A stretch of 64,000 nucleotides of DNA from assembly GCF_007994135.1 (NCBI RefSeq), contig NZ_VLKF01000001.1:2170001-2234000 (forward strand), written 5' to 3'. Position numbers and translations under genes: made by a program. This DNA comes from Modestobacter roseus. GTDB taxonomy: Bacteria; Actinomycetota; Actinomycetes; Mycobacteriales; Geodermatophilaceae. Positions 1 through 7,505 of the stretch are shown one piece after another. Each line of letters begins with the position of its first letter. Positions within the stretch are counted from its first letter, which is position 1. The notes under the pieces are model-generated. The model was not told where the DNA came from. It searched no databases and saw nothing but the letters and a program-made list of their open reading frames with translations.

Positions 1-221
1 TCACCCAGGGCCAGCAGCTCCAGGGCCTCCTCCACGTCGAGCGAGGTGCCGACGTCCTTCAGGGACAGCCAGTCGTCGTCGGTGTCGGCGTTGTCGGTCG
101 GCGCGTCGATGGCGACGTTGTCCCGGCGGCTCAGGAAGTCCAGCCGGGTCACGGCGGTCATGAGCGACAATTCGCTCTCCAGCACCTCGGGGGTGATGGC
201 GACCTCAGGCGGTGTGGTCAT
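1..221 (-). CDS. Small acidic hypothetical protein, C-terminus cut by window edge
   Basis: The reading frame starts at the ATG at 221 and stays open to the left edge of the window. The visible 73 residues begin MTTPPEVAITPEVLESELSL and are strongly acidic, with a run of Asp/Thr near residues 40-50 (NADTDDDW) and a Leu/Glu-rich helix at the visible end. No domain is recognisable. It is divergent from the TetR gene at 506 and shares a 284-bp intergenic region with it, so co-regulation is possible. Codon use is normal for the window. No function can be proposed from the visible part. Confidence 0.5.
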   Translation of the reverse strand, partial: MTTPPEVAITPEVLESELSLMTAVTRLDFLSRRDNVAIDAPTDNADTDDDWLSLKDVGTSLDVEEALELLALG

Positions 222-237
222 GAGGCACTGTGTTTCC

Positions 238-295
238 CGACCGACCCGTCACGTAACCGTGATCCACGCGACACCGGATCGCAACCGGTCGGTCG
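238..295. promoter_or_regulatory. Candidate operator between the hypothetical and the TetR gene
   Basis: Two inverted repeats lie in the divergent intergenic region. CGACCGACC at 238-246 is mirrored by GGTCGGTCG at 287-295. Inside this pair, TCACG (249-253) and CGTGA (258-262) form a short palindrome. TetR proteins commonly bind such dyads beside their own gene; that the downstream TetR protein binds here is inference. Confidence 0.3.
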
Positions 296-505
296 CGCCG
301 GTGGGTGACCAACCGTGGACGCCCGGCGCGTGCCCCGACGGGCGCGCGCGGACCCGGGTCCGTCGGTCACGCCGGCGGCCGCCCAGGCCGTCGGCCGCCG
401 TGCACATCGACTCCCCCGGGCGGAGTACCCGGTCGGGGACGTGACCGGCGACCTCGAGCGACAGGGGACACTGGCCCCGGGGGCGAGTCGAGGAGACGGA
501 CAGCG

Positions 506-1294
506 GTGGAGAAGACGAGCGACGACGAACGCGACCCCGATCTGGTGGCGGTCACGGAGGGCACCGAGGCGGCGACCGAGCTGACCCGCCCATCGGGGCT
601 GGACCGGGACCGCATCCTGCAGGCGGCGATCGGCTTCATCGACGAGCACGGCCTGGCCGCGCTGACCATGCGCCGGCTGGGCGCGGCGCTGGGCGTGGAG
701 GCGATGGCCCTCTACCGCTACGTCCCCGGGCGGGAGGACCTGCTCGACGGCGTCGTGGACACCGTGGTGGAGAGCCTGTTCGACGACGACGACGTGCACC
801 TGGAGCACGCCATCGGCTGGCAGGACCACCTGATGCGGCTGGCCCACGGCGTGCGCCGGATCGCGCTGGCCCACCCGGCGGTCTTCCCGCTGGTGGCCAG
901 CCGCCCGCCGGCCGCCCCCTGGGTGCGCCCGCCGCTGCGCAGCCTGCGGATGGTCGAGTCCTTCCTCCGCACGCTGTGCGACAGCGGCTTCTCCGACCAG
1001 GCCGCCGTCGCCGCCTACCGGGCCTACTCCAGCTTCCTGCTCGGGCACCTGCTGCTGGAGGTCACCCAGATCGGCGCCCAGGTCAGCCTGCTCGACCAGC
1101 CCGAGGGCGATGCGGAGGCCCAGCGGGCCACCGACCTGACCGACTACCCGGCGCTGATGCGCACCGAGCCGCTGCTGAGCCAGGACAAGTCGGCCGCGGA
1201 GTTCGAGGACGCGCTGGAGAACCTGCTCGACCGGCTGGAGCGGGTGCTGCACGAGGCGAAGAACTCCGACGACGGCTCGGTGCTGGACCTCTGA
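506..1294 (+). CDS. TetR/AcrR family transcriptional regulator
   Basis: The GTG at 506 is preceded by a good ribosome binding site (GAGGAG at about 491). The longer upstream frame has no coding character, so I chose this start, giving 262 residues. Residues 33-80 carry the TetR DNA-binding helix-turn-helix: RILQAAIGFIDEHGLAALTM, then RRLGAALGV and the ALYRYVPGREDLLDG hallmark. The C-terminal half is the all-helical ligand-binding/dimerisation domain of the TetR_C class seen with TetR/AcrR repressors. The gene is convergent with the response regulator at 1313, with an 18-bp gap. Its target may be the divergent gene at 1-221 and/or itself. The ligand cannot be predicted. Confidence 0.85.
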   Translation: MEKTSDDERDPDLVAVTEGTEAATELTRPSGLDRDRILQAAIGFIDEHGLAALTMRRLGAALGVEAMALYRYVPGREDLLDGVVDTVVESLFDDDDVHLEHAIGWQDHLMRLAHGVRRIALAHPAVFPLVASRPPAAPWVRPPLRSLRMVESFLRTLCDSGFSDQAAVAAYRAYSSFLLGHLLLEVTQIGAQVSLLDQPEGDAEAQRATDLTDYPALMRTEPLLSQDKSAAEFEDALENLLDRLERVLHEAKNSDDGSVLDL

Positions 1295-1312
1295 CCCGCC
1301 GGCCGGGGCCGG

Positions 1313-1981
1313 TCACCGCCAGCGGTACTCGTGCTCCGGCCGCCCCGCGCCGCCGTAGCGCGGCCCCCGGTCGGCCACCCCGCTGTCGGCGAGGTACTCC
1401 AGGTAGCGGCGGGCGGTGATCCGGGAGACGCCCACCCGGGCGGCCAGCTCGGTGGCCGAGAGGCCGTCCCCGGCGCGCAGCGCGGCGACCACCCGGTCCA
1501 GCGTCTCCCGGCCCATGCCCTTGGGCAGCGCGCCGGGCAGCGGCGCGCGGACCGCGCCGAGGGCCCGGTCGACATCGTCCTGCCCGGCCACCTCTCCCCC
1601 GCCCCGCAGCCGCTCCCGGTACCCGGCGTACGTGGTGAGGCGGTCGCGCAGCGCCGGGTAGGTGAACGGCTTGAGCAGGTAGCCGACGACACCCTGGGCC
1701 GCCGCCGCCCGCACCGTGGCGAGTTCCCGGGCCGAGGTCACGGCGAGGACGTCGACCTCGGCCCCGGCGCCGCGGATCCGCCGGCACAGCTCCAGGCCGG
1801 TGGTGTCGGGCAGGTTCATGTCCAGCAGCACCAGGTCGACCCGCACCCGGGCGAGCGCGTCCAGCGCCACCGCCCCGGTGCCGGCGACCGCCGCGGTGGT
1901 GAAGCCGGGCGTGCGGTCGACGTAGGCGCGGTGCGCCTCGGCGGCCACCGGCTCGTCCTCCACCACCAGCACCTGGATCAC
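1313..1981 (-). CDS. CitB/DcuR-type response regulator
   Basis: A 222-residue two-component response regulator. The receiver domain spans residues 1-120 (VLVVEDEP acid pocket, phosphoacceptor Asp54 in LVLLDMNLPD, KPF switch lysine). A CitB-class helix-turn-helix lies near residues 165-215 (GLSATELAARVGVSRITARR). The GTG start at 1981 overlaps the stop of the upstream kinase gene by 4 bp (GTGA), so the pair is translationally coupled. In this family the kinase senses a C4-dicarboxylate or citrate and the regulator activates a carrier gene. The divergent dctA-like gene at 3778 is the obvious target. Pairing is certain from the overlap; the ligand is inferred. Confidence 0.9.
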   Translation of the reverse strand: MIQVLVVEDEPVAAEAHRAYVDRTPGFTTAAVAGTGAVALDALARVRVDLVLLDMNLPDTTGLELCRRIRGAGAEVDVLAVTSARELATVRAAAAQGVVGYLLKPFTYPALRDRLTTYAGYRERLRGGGEVAGQDDVDRALGAVRAPLPGALPKGMGRETLDRVVAALRAGDGLSATELAARVGVSRITARRYLEYLADSGVADRGPRYGGAGRPEHEYRWR

Positions 1982-3627
1982 GACGGCACCCCACCCACGA
2001 CCGCACCGGTGCGCAGCGGCAGGGAGACCTCGAACCGCGCGCCGGGGCCCGGCCGGCAGGTCAGCGTGCCCCCGAGCCGGTGGACCGCCGCGTCGACCAG
2101 GGCCAGGCCCAGTCCGCGGCCCGGTCCGGCCGGCCCCGCGTCCGCGGTCCCGCCGTCGGGCCCCTTCGTCGTCCAGCCGCGCCGGAAGACGTCGGCCAGG
2201 TGCGCGGCGGGCACCCCGGGGCCGGTGTCCTCGACCCGGATCTCCAGCCGCTCCGCGGCGGTCCACACCGCCACCTGCACCTCCCGCGGCGGGTCGCCGG
2301 CCAGCGCCGCCTCGATGCCGTTGTCGACCAGGTTCCCCACGATCGTCACCAGGTCCCCGGCGGGCAGCCCGGTGGCGGTCACCGCGGTGGCCGGGTCGAT
2401 CTCCAGCAGCACCCCCCGTTCGTGGGCGGCGGCGGCCTTGCCCAGCAGCAGGGCGGCGAGCACCGGCTCGTCGACGGCGGCGACCACCCGGTCGGTGAGC
2501 TCCTGCGCGGTGGCCAGCTCGGCGACGGCGAACCGCACGGCCTCCTCCGCGCGGCCCAGCTCGACCAGGGAGACGGTGGTGTGCAGCCGGTTGGCCGCCT
2601 CGTGGGCCTGGGCGCGCAGCGACTCGGCGAACGCGCGGACGCTGTCCAGCTCGCCGGTGAGCGCCTGCAGCTCGGTGTGGTCCCGCAGGGTCACCACCAC
2701 CCGGGCCGACCGGCCGGGGTCCCGCGCCTCGGTCTGGTTGACCACCAGCACCCGGCTGCCGGTCACGTGCACCTCGTCGACCGCGGGCCGCTGCCCGGCC
2801 AGCAGCTCGGTGAGCTCATCGGGCAGCCCGAGCTCCTCGACCCGCCGCCCGGTGGGGTCGCCGTCGAGCTGGAGCAGCCGGCGCGCCTCGTCGTTGACCA
2901 GCTGGACCCGCCGGTCGCCGCCGACGAGGACCAGCCCCTCGCGCACCGCGTGCAGCACCGCCTCGTGGTATTCCAGCGCGCGGCCGAGCTCGCGGGCGGA
3001 GAGGTCGTGGGTCTGCCGCCGCAGCCGCCGGCTCAGCGCCCAGCTGCCGGCGGCGCCGACGGCGAGCGCCGCGGCCGCCGTCCCGATGATCCCCGGGAGG
3101 GCGGTGGTCAGGTCCGCGCCGATCCGGTCGACCGTGATGCCCGCGGAGACCAGCGCGACCACCTCGCCGTCCGCGTCGCGCACCGGGCCGGTGGCCCGCA
3201 CCGACGGGCCCAGCGTGCCGGTGTAGGTCTCGGTGAAGGTGTCCCCGGCCAGGGCCGGCGCGATCGTGCCGAGGAACGGCCGGCCGATCTGGCCGGGGTC
3301 GGGGTGGGTGAACCGGGTGCGGTCGGGCGCGAACACGGTGATGAACCCGACGCCTGCCTCGGTGCGCACCCGCTCGACGTAGGGCTGCAGCCGGGCGGTC
3401 GGGTCCGGGCCGAGCACGGCGTCGAGCACCGACGGCGACGAGCTGAGGGTCTCCACGACCGCCGTGGTCCGCGCCTCCGCCTCCTCCACCACCGACTCGC
3501 GGGCATCGAGCCACGCGACCACCGCCGAGGTCAGCACGACGACCGCGACGACCAGCGCCTGCAGCAGCAGCAGCCGGCGGGCGAGGCCGGGCTCCCGCCG
3601 GCGTCGGCTCGGCTTCCGGGTGGGCAC
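1978..3627 (-). CDS. CitA/DcuS-type sensor histidine kinase
   Basis: A 549-residue membrane sensor kinase. The first transmembrane helix is at about residues 18-40. An extracytoplasmic PAS-like/sCache sensor follows at 41-172 (FITVFAPDRTRFTHPDP and the GPVRDADGEVVALVSAGI core). The second transmembrane helix is at 176-198, then a cytoplasmic PAS domain at about 215-320. The short SpoOB-like dimerisation helix carries His342 in RAQAHEAANRLH, the DcuS/CitA phosphoacceptor motif. The HATPase domain shows NLVDNGIEAA, EDTGPGVP and GRGLGLALV. I took the GTG at 3627 because a short basic leader then runs directly into the first membrane helix. It is coupled to the response regulator by a 4-bp overlap and divergent from dctA. 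Confidence 0.88.
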   Translation of the reverse strand: MPTRKPSRRRREPGLARRLLLLQALVVAVVVLTSAVVAWLDARESVVEEAEARTTAVVETLSSSPSVLDAVLGPDPTARLQPYVERVRTEAGVGFITVFAPDRTRFTHPDPGQIGRPFLGTIAPALAGDTFTETYTGTLGPSVRATGPVRDADGEVVALVSAGITVDRIGADLTTALPGIIGTAAAALAVGAAGSWALSRRLRRQTHDLSARELGRALEYHEAVLHAVREGLVLVGGDRRVQLVNDEARRLLQLDGDPTGRRVEELGLPDELTELLAGQRPAVDEVHVTGSRVLVVNQTEARDPGRSARVVVTLRDHTELQALTGELDSVRAFAESLRAQAHEAANRLHTTVSLVELGRAEEAVRFAVAELATAQELTDRVVAAVDEPVLAALLLGKAAAAHERGVLLEIDPATAVTATGLPAGDLVTIVGNLVDNGIEAALAGDPPREVQVAVWTAAERLEIRVEDTGPGVPAAHLADVFRRGWTTKGPDGGTADAGPAGPGRGLGLALVDAAVHRLGGTLTCRPGPGARFEVSLPLRTGAVVGGVPS

Positions 3628-3777
3628 CGCTGCAGTGTGCTCACCCGCCGGGGTCGCGCGGCGACCGGTGAACGAAATGACCGAATGCGTGACCCGGGTC
3701 ACGGGGTGCCGCAGGGTGCGGGGCGACCATCCCGGGAGCCTGCGCGGCTCCTCCCGGCCGACTCCACAGGAGCAGTC

Positions 3778-5190
3778 ATGGCCTCCAGCACCGACACCCA
3801 GCCGCCGCCGGCGAAGCGGCGCGACCGCACGCACTGGCTCTACCTCGCGGTGATCGCCGCGGTCGTCCTCGGCATCGCCGTCGGCTTCGCCTTCCCCGAG
3901 TTCGCGACCAGCCTCAAGTGGCTGGGCACGGCGTTCGTCGGGCTGATCCGGATGCTCATCGCCCCGGTCATCTTCTGCACCATCGTGCTCGGCATCGGCT
4001 CGATCCGGCAGGCGGCGAAGGTCGGCCGGGTCGGCGGGCTGGCCCTCGGCTACTTCCTGCTGATGTCCACCGTGGCGCTGGCCATCGGCCTGCTGGTGGG
4101 CAACGTGCTGCACCCGGGCAACGGCCTGCAGCTCAGCGCGGACCTGCGCGGCGCCGGCGCCGACCTGGCCGAGACGGCGGAGGAGAGCGGCGGCACCACC
4201 GACTTCCTGCTCGGCCTGATCCCCGAGACGCTGGTCTCCGCGCTCACCGACGGCTCGGTGCTGCAGGCGCTGCTGGTGGCGCTGCTGGTCGGGTTCGCCA
4301 TCCAGGCGATGGGCCGCTCCGGCGAGCCGATCCTGCGCGGCATCGGGCACTTCCAGAAGCTGGTCTTCCGGGTGCTCGCGATGATCATGTGGGTGGCGCC
4401 GATCGGCGCCTTCGGGGCGATCGCGGCGGTGGTCGGGGAGACCGGCATCGACGCGCTGAAGAGCCTCGCGGTGATCATGCTCGGCTTCTACGCCACCTGC
4501 CTGCTCTTCGTGGTGGTCGTGCTCGGGTCGCTGCTGCGGGTGGTCGCCGGGGTCAACCTGTTCGCGCTGCTGCGCTACCTGGGCCGGGAGTTCCTGCTCA
4601 TCGTCTCCACCTCCTCCTCGGAGACGGCGCTGCCGCGGCTGATCGCGAAGATGGAGCACGCCGGGGTGAGCAAGCCGGTGGCCGGCATCGTGGTGCCGAC
4701 CGGGTACTCCTTCAACCTCGACGGCACGGCGATCTACCTGACCATGGCCTCGCTGTTCATCGCCGAGGCGCTGGGCGACCCGCTGTCGGTGGGCGAGCAG
4801 ATCGGCCTGCTGGTCTTCATGATCGTCGCCTCGAAGGGCGCGGCCGGGGTCACCGGCGCGGGCCTGGCCACGCTGGCCGGTGGGCTGGCGGCACACAAGC
4901 CCGAGCTGCTGGACGGCGTCGGGTTCATCGTCGGCATCGACCGGTTCATGTCCGAGGCCCGCGCGCTGACGAACTTCGCCGGCAACGCGGTCGCCGCCGT
5001 CCTCGTCGCCACCTGGACCCGGGAGCTGGACCGCGAGCAGCTCGACGCGGTGCTGGCCGGGCAGCGCCCCTTCGACGAGGCGACCATGCTCGACCCGCAC
5101 GACGACGAGGAGCCCGCCTCGGCGACCAACGCCGGCCCCGGCCAGGCCGACGCCGGCCGCGCCCAGCGCGAGGCCGCGCTCCCGCACTGA
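3778..5190 (+). CDS. dctA: DctA-like dicarboxylate:cation symporter (DAACS family)
   Basis: A 470-residue inner-membrane secondary carrier of the DAACS/SLC1 family, importing C4-dicarboxylates such as succinate, fumarate and malate with cations. The ATG at 3778 follows ACAGGAG. Visible signatures are the serine-rich STSSSETALPRL re-entrant loop and the TGYSFNLDGTAIYLTMASLF substrate-binding stretch. Eight or more hydrophobic helices start near residue 20, and the C-terminal tail is acidic and cytoplasmic. Length is typical for DctA (420-470). It is divergent from the CitA/CitB-type pair, the classical arrangement for dicarboxylate-induced uptake, so induction by that regulator is likely. A strong hairpin terminator follows. 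Glutamate or aspartate transport cannot be excluded within the family. Confidence 0.88.
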   Translation: MASSTDTQPPPAKRRDRTHWLYLAVIAAVVLGIAVGFAFPEFATSLKWLGTAFVGLIRMLIAPVIFCTIVLGIGSIRQAAKVGRVGGLALGYFLLMSTVALAIGLLVGNVLHPGNGLQLSADLRGAGADLAETAEESGGTTDFLLGLIPETLVSALTDGSVLQALLVALLVGFAIQAMGRSGEPILRGIGHFQKLVFRVLAMIMWVAPIGAFGAIAAVVGETGIDALKSLAVIMLGFYATCLLFVVVVLGSLLRVVAGVNLFALLRYLGREFLLIVSTSSSETALPRLIAKMEHAGVSKPVAGIVVPTGYSFNLDGTAIYLTMASLFIAEALGDPLSVGEQIGLLVFMIVASKGAAGVTGAGLATLAGGLAAHKPELLDGVGFIVGIDRFMSEARALTNFAGNAVAAVLVATWTRELDREQLDAVLAGQRPFDEATMLDPHDDEEPASATNAGPGQADAGRAQREAALPH

Positions 5191-5219
5191 GCTGCGCGAC
5201 CCGCCCCGCGAGGGCATCC

Positions 5220-5255
5220 AGCGGCGCCGTCCCGGACCTCCGGGACGGCGCCGCT
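5220..5255 (+). terminator. Rho-independent-type hairpin after dctA
   Basis: A perfect 17-bp inverted repeat (5220-5236 with 5239-5255, core GCGGCGCCGTCCCGG) begins 30 bp after the dctA stop. It has no T-tract, as is usual for GC-rich actinobacterial terminators. Confidence 0.75.
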
Positions 5256-5320
5256 GCGCGTTCCGGACGACCCCGGGGTGTGACCGCCCGGCGGCGGTGC
5301 GGTGTGCGACACACCATGTT

Positions 5321-5345
5321 GTTTACAGCGTAAACGGACGGGCTA
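5321..5345 (+). promoter_or_regulatory. Candidate stress-sigma promoter / palindrome before the DUF2382 gene
   Basis: GTTTAC (5321-5326) and GTAAAC (5330-5335) form a perfect 6-bp dyad with a 3-bp centre. GTTT followed 15 bp later by GGGCTA (5340-5345) also resembles the actinobacterial SigB/SigF-class promoter GTTT-N15-17-GGGTA. Both readings are inference. The element is the least GC-rich stretch in the region and sits 83 bp before the start codon. Confidence 0.4.
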
Positions 5346-5427
5346 CCAGTGCTCCGCCAGGCCGGCCGGCGCGCACCGCGCGCCGCCGCCCGGGCCACAT
5401 CTGCACCCGACGCACGAGGAGACATCC

Positions 5428-6270
5428 GTGATCACCGAGCAGGACATCCACACCGTCATCGGCACCAACGCCGTGGACGCCGACGGCGACAAGCTCGGCA
5501 AGGTCGGCCAGGTCTACCTGGACGACCAGACCGGCCGCCCCGAGTGGGCCACCGTCAGCACCGGCATGTTCGGCACGTCGGAGACCTTCGTCCCGCTGGC
5601 CGACGCCCAGCTCGCCGACGGAGCCCTCCGCGTGCCCTACCAGAAGGCCAAGGTCAAGGACGCGCCCCGGATGGACGCCGACGCCGGCCACCTGAGCCCC
5701 GAGGAGGAGGCCGAGCTCTACCGCTACTACGGCGTCGCCACGGGCACCGGGACGGTGGACCGCACCACCGACCGCACCGAGGGTGTCACCGACACCAACC
5801 GGCACGGCACGACCGGCCACGACACCTCCGGCCCCACCACCGACGACGCCATGACGCGCTCGGAGGAGCAGCTGCGGGTCGGCACCCAGCAGGTCGAGAC
5901 CGGCAAGGCCCGGCTGCGCAAGTTCGTCGTCACCGAGAACGTCACCACCACGGTCCCGGTGTCCCACGAGGAGGTCCGGCTCGAGCGTGAGCCGATCACC
6001 GACGCCAACCGCGAGGCCGCACTCGCCGGCCCGGGGATCTCCGAGGAGGAGCACGAGGTCGTGCTGCACGCCGAGCGCCCCGTGGTCGCCAAGGAGACGG
6101 TGCCGGTCGAGCGCGTCCGGCTCGACACCGAGACGGTCACCGGCGAGGAGACGGTCAGCGACTCCGTGCGCAAGGAGCAGATCGACGCCGACACCGACGG
6201 CCGCACCGAGGCCCGCACCGAGGGCCGCACCGAGGGCCGCACCGCGGGCTTCGACGACACCACCCGCTGA
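5428..6270 (+). CDS. PRC-barrel and DUF2382 (YsnF/AvaK) domain stress protein
   Basis: A 280-residue soluble protein. The GTG at 5428 is preceded by GAGGAGA. Residues 1-85 form a PRC-barrel (IGTNAVDADGDKLGKVGQVY, then DDQTGRPEWATVSTG), a fold used in RNA processing and in photosynthetic-reaction-centre subunits. After a Thr/Asp-rich linker, residues 140-260 are a DUF2382 domain (LRVGTQQVETGKARLRKFV, VPVSHEEVRLEREPI, then ERPVVAKETVPVERVRL). The last 20 residues contain a short TEGR-type repeat. DUF2382 proteins are usually general-stress or desiccation-associated; their molecular role is not known. A possible stress-sigma promoter upstream agrees with this. The next gene, a membrane protein, is 73 bp downstream in the same direction. 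Confidence 0.85.
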   Translation: MITEQDIHTVIGTNAVDADGDKLGKVGQVYLDDQTGRPEWATVSTGMFGTSETFVPLADAQLADGALRVPYQKAKVKDAPRMDADAGHLSPEEEAELYRYYGVATGTGTVDRTTDRTEGVTDTNRHGTTGHDTSGPTTDDAMTRSEEQLRVGTQQVETGKARLRKFVVTENVTTTVPVSHEEVRLEREPITDANREAALAGPGISEEEHEVVLHAERPVVAKETVPVERVRLDTETVTGEETVSDSVRKEQIDADTDGRTEARTEGRTEGRTAGFDDTTR

Positions 6271-6343
6271 TCCGCCCGGCCGGCGGGTGCCCGCACCCGC
6301 CGGCCGGCCCCGCACGACCCCATCCCAGACCCCGGAGACCCCG

Positions 6344-6994
6344 ATGGCCACCAGCTCCTCCCCCGATCCCACCGGCGCCGCGACCAGCGCCCGGGACACG
6401 GAGTTCCGCAACAACTCCGCCACCGGCGCTCGCGCCACGAGGGGCACCGCCCACGACGCGGTCGACGCCCAGCACGCCCGCTTCGGCGGGATCAAGTGGG
6501 GCGCGGCCTTCTTCGGCTGGCTCTCCGCCAACGGCCTCGCCGTCCTGCTCATCGCCGCGGTGTCCGCCGCGGGGGTGGCCATCGGGCTGACCGAGGACCT
6601 GGACGCCGGGCAGGTCACCGACCAGGCCGGCACCGTCGGCATCGGCGGCGGCATCGCGCTGCTCGTCGTGCTGTTCCTGGCCTACCTGGCCGGGGGGTAC
6701 GTCGCCGGCCGGATGGCCCGCTTCGACGGCGTCCGCCAGGGCATCGCCGTCTGGGTCGTCGGCCTGCTCGTCGTGGTCGTCCTCGCGATCCTCGGCGTCG
6801 TGTTCGGGTCGCAGTACAACGTGCTGTCCCAGCTGAACCTGCCGCGCATCCCGATCGACGAGGGCACCGCCACCACCGCCGGGATCATCGCCCTGGTCGC
6901 CGTCCTGGTGGTCACGCTGGTCGGCGCGATCGTCGGCGGCACGCTGGGCGAGCGCTTCCACCGCAAGATCGACCGGGCCGGCTTCACCGCCTGA
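6344..6994 (+). CDS. Four-helix membrane protein of unknown function
   Basis: A 216-residue protein with a hydrophilic, Ala/Thr-rich N-terminal tail of about 60 residues followed by four predicted membrane helices: around residues 58-83 (AAFFGWLSANGLAVLLIAAV), 100-128 with a GGYVAGRMARFDG loop, 130-152 (VVGLLVVVVLAILGVVFGS) and 178-203. It ends in a short basic tail. Glycine-rich helix faces (YLAGGYVAGRMA) resemble the TIGR04086/DUF-type small membrane proteins that often accompany stress genes. The start codon ATG at 6344 follows GGAGACCCCG. It may be cotranscribed with the DUF2382 gene upstream. No catalytic motif is visible. Confidence 0.75.
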   Translation: MATSSSPDPTGAATSARDTEFRNNSATGARATRGTAHDAVDAQHARFGGIKWGAAFFGWLSANGLAVLLIAAVSAAGVAIGLTEDLDAGQVTDQAGTVGIGGGIALLVVLFLAYLAGGYVAGRMARFDGVRQGIAVWVVGLLVVVVLAILGVVFGSQYNVLSQLNLPRIPIDEGTATTAGIIALVAVLVVTLVGAIVGGTLGERFHRKIDRAGFTA

Positions 6995-7040
6995 TCGACA
7001 CCGGCGCACCGCACGACCACAGGTGCGCGCACGACCACAG

Positions 7041-7075
7041 GGACTGCCCACCGGGGACCACCCGGTGGGCAGTCC
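7041..7075 (+). terminator. Hairpin terminator sharing the CTGCCCACC core
   Basis: A perfect 15-bp inverted repeat (GGACTGCCCACCGGG at 7041-7055 against 7061-7075) with a 5-nt loop, 46 bp past the stop of the membrane protein. Its CTGCCCACC/GGTGGGCAG core recurs in hairpins at 13545 and 44320. Confidence 0.7.
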
Positions 7076-7165
7076 CCTGTGACGTGTGCGGCGCCTGGGG
7101 CGCCGACCGGGCAGGGTCTGGCGTGTTGCCCGGCGAACGCCGTCGACACCTCACATCGTGGGGGC

Positions 7166-7405
7166 ATGGGATTCACCTACCGCACGGCGCGCGCCGTGAT
7201 GATGGTCGGGTCCATGTCGGACCCGGCCGGCCAGCAGGCCCGGCTCATCGGCCCCGCCCACGCGACGCTGGGACTCAGCGGCGCTCGCGGACGGACGGCG
7301 TTGTGCGGCCTCTACGTCGCCCGGGACGAGCAGGTCCCGTGGCCGCCGCAGCCCGACGTGTGCGACTCGCTCTGCCCCACCTGCAGCCAGCTCGCCCTGC
7401 TCTGA
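7166..7405 (+). CDS. Small Cys-containing hypothetical protein
   Basis: A 79-residue protein starting at the ATG at 7166; CATCGT six bases upstream could serve as a leaderless-type -10 box. The C-terminal half contains Cys47 (ALCGLY) and a tight Cys66-x3-Cys70-x2-Cys73 cluster (VCDSLCPTC), which could bind zinc or be redox-active. No family is recognised. It lies alone between a terminator hairpin and the promoter of the giant helicase. Codon use fits the window, which supports it being a real gene; function is unknown. Confidence 0.55.
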   Translation: MGFTYRTARAVMMVGSMSDPAGQQARLIGPAHATLGLSGARGRTALCGLYVARDEQVPWPPQPDVCDSLCPTCSQLALL

Positions 7406-7491
7406 GGGCGGTGCCACCGGCCCCACCGGACACCTGTCGTCACACCCGCACCACCTGTCGGCCGGGTGCGCCGGACCGGTCCGTCCGAACC

Positions 7492-7505
7492 GGTAGACAG
7501 AACCC
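7492..7505 (+). promoter_or_regulatory. -10 box and leaderless start of helicase gene 1
   Basis: TAGACA at 7494-7499 lies exactly six bases before the ATG at 7506, with no Shine-Dalgarno sequence between, as expected for a leaderless mRNA. The 9-mer GGTAGACAG is identical, with the same spacing, before the paralogous gene at 38443. Confidence 0.55.

Noticed and set aside
6190..6265. Tandem ACCGAGGGCCGC repeats
   Set aside because: They encode the TEGR repeat at the end of the DUF2382 protein and need no other explanation.
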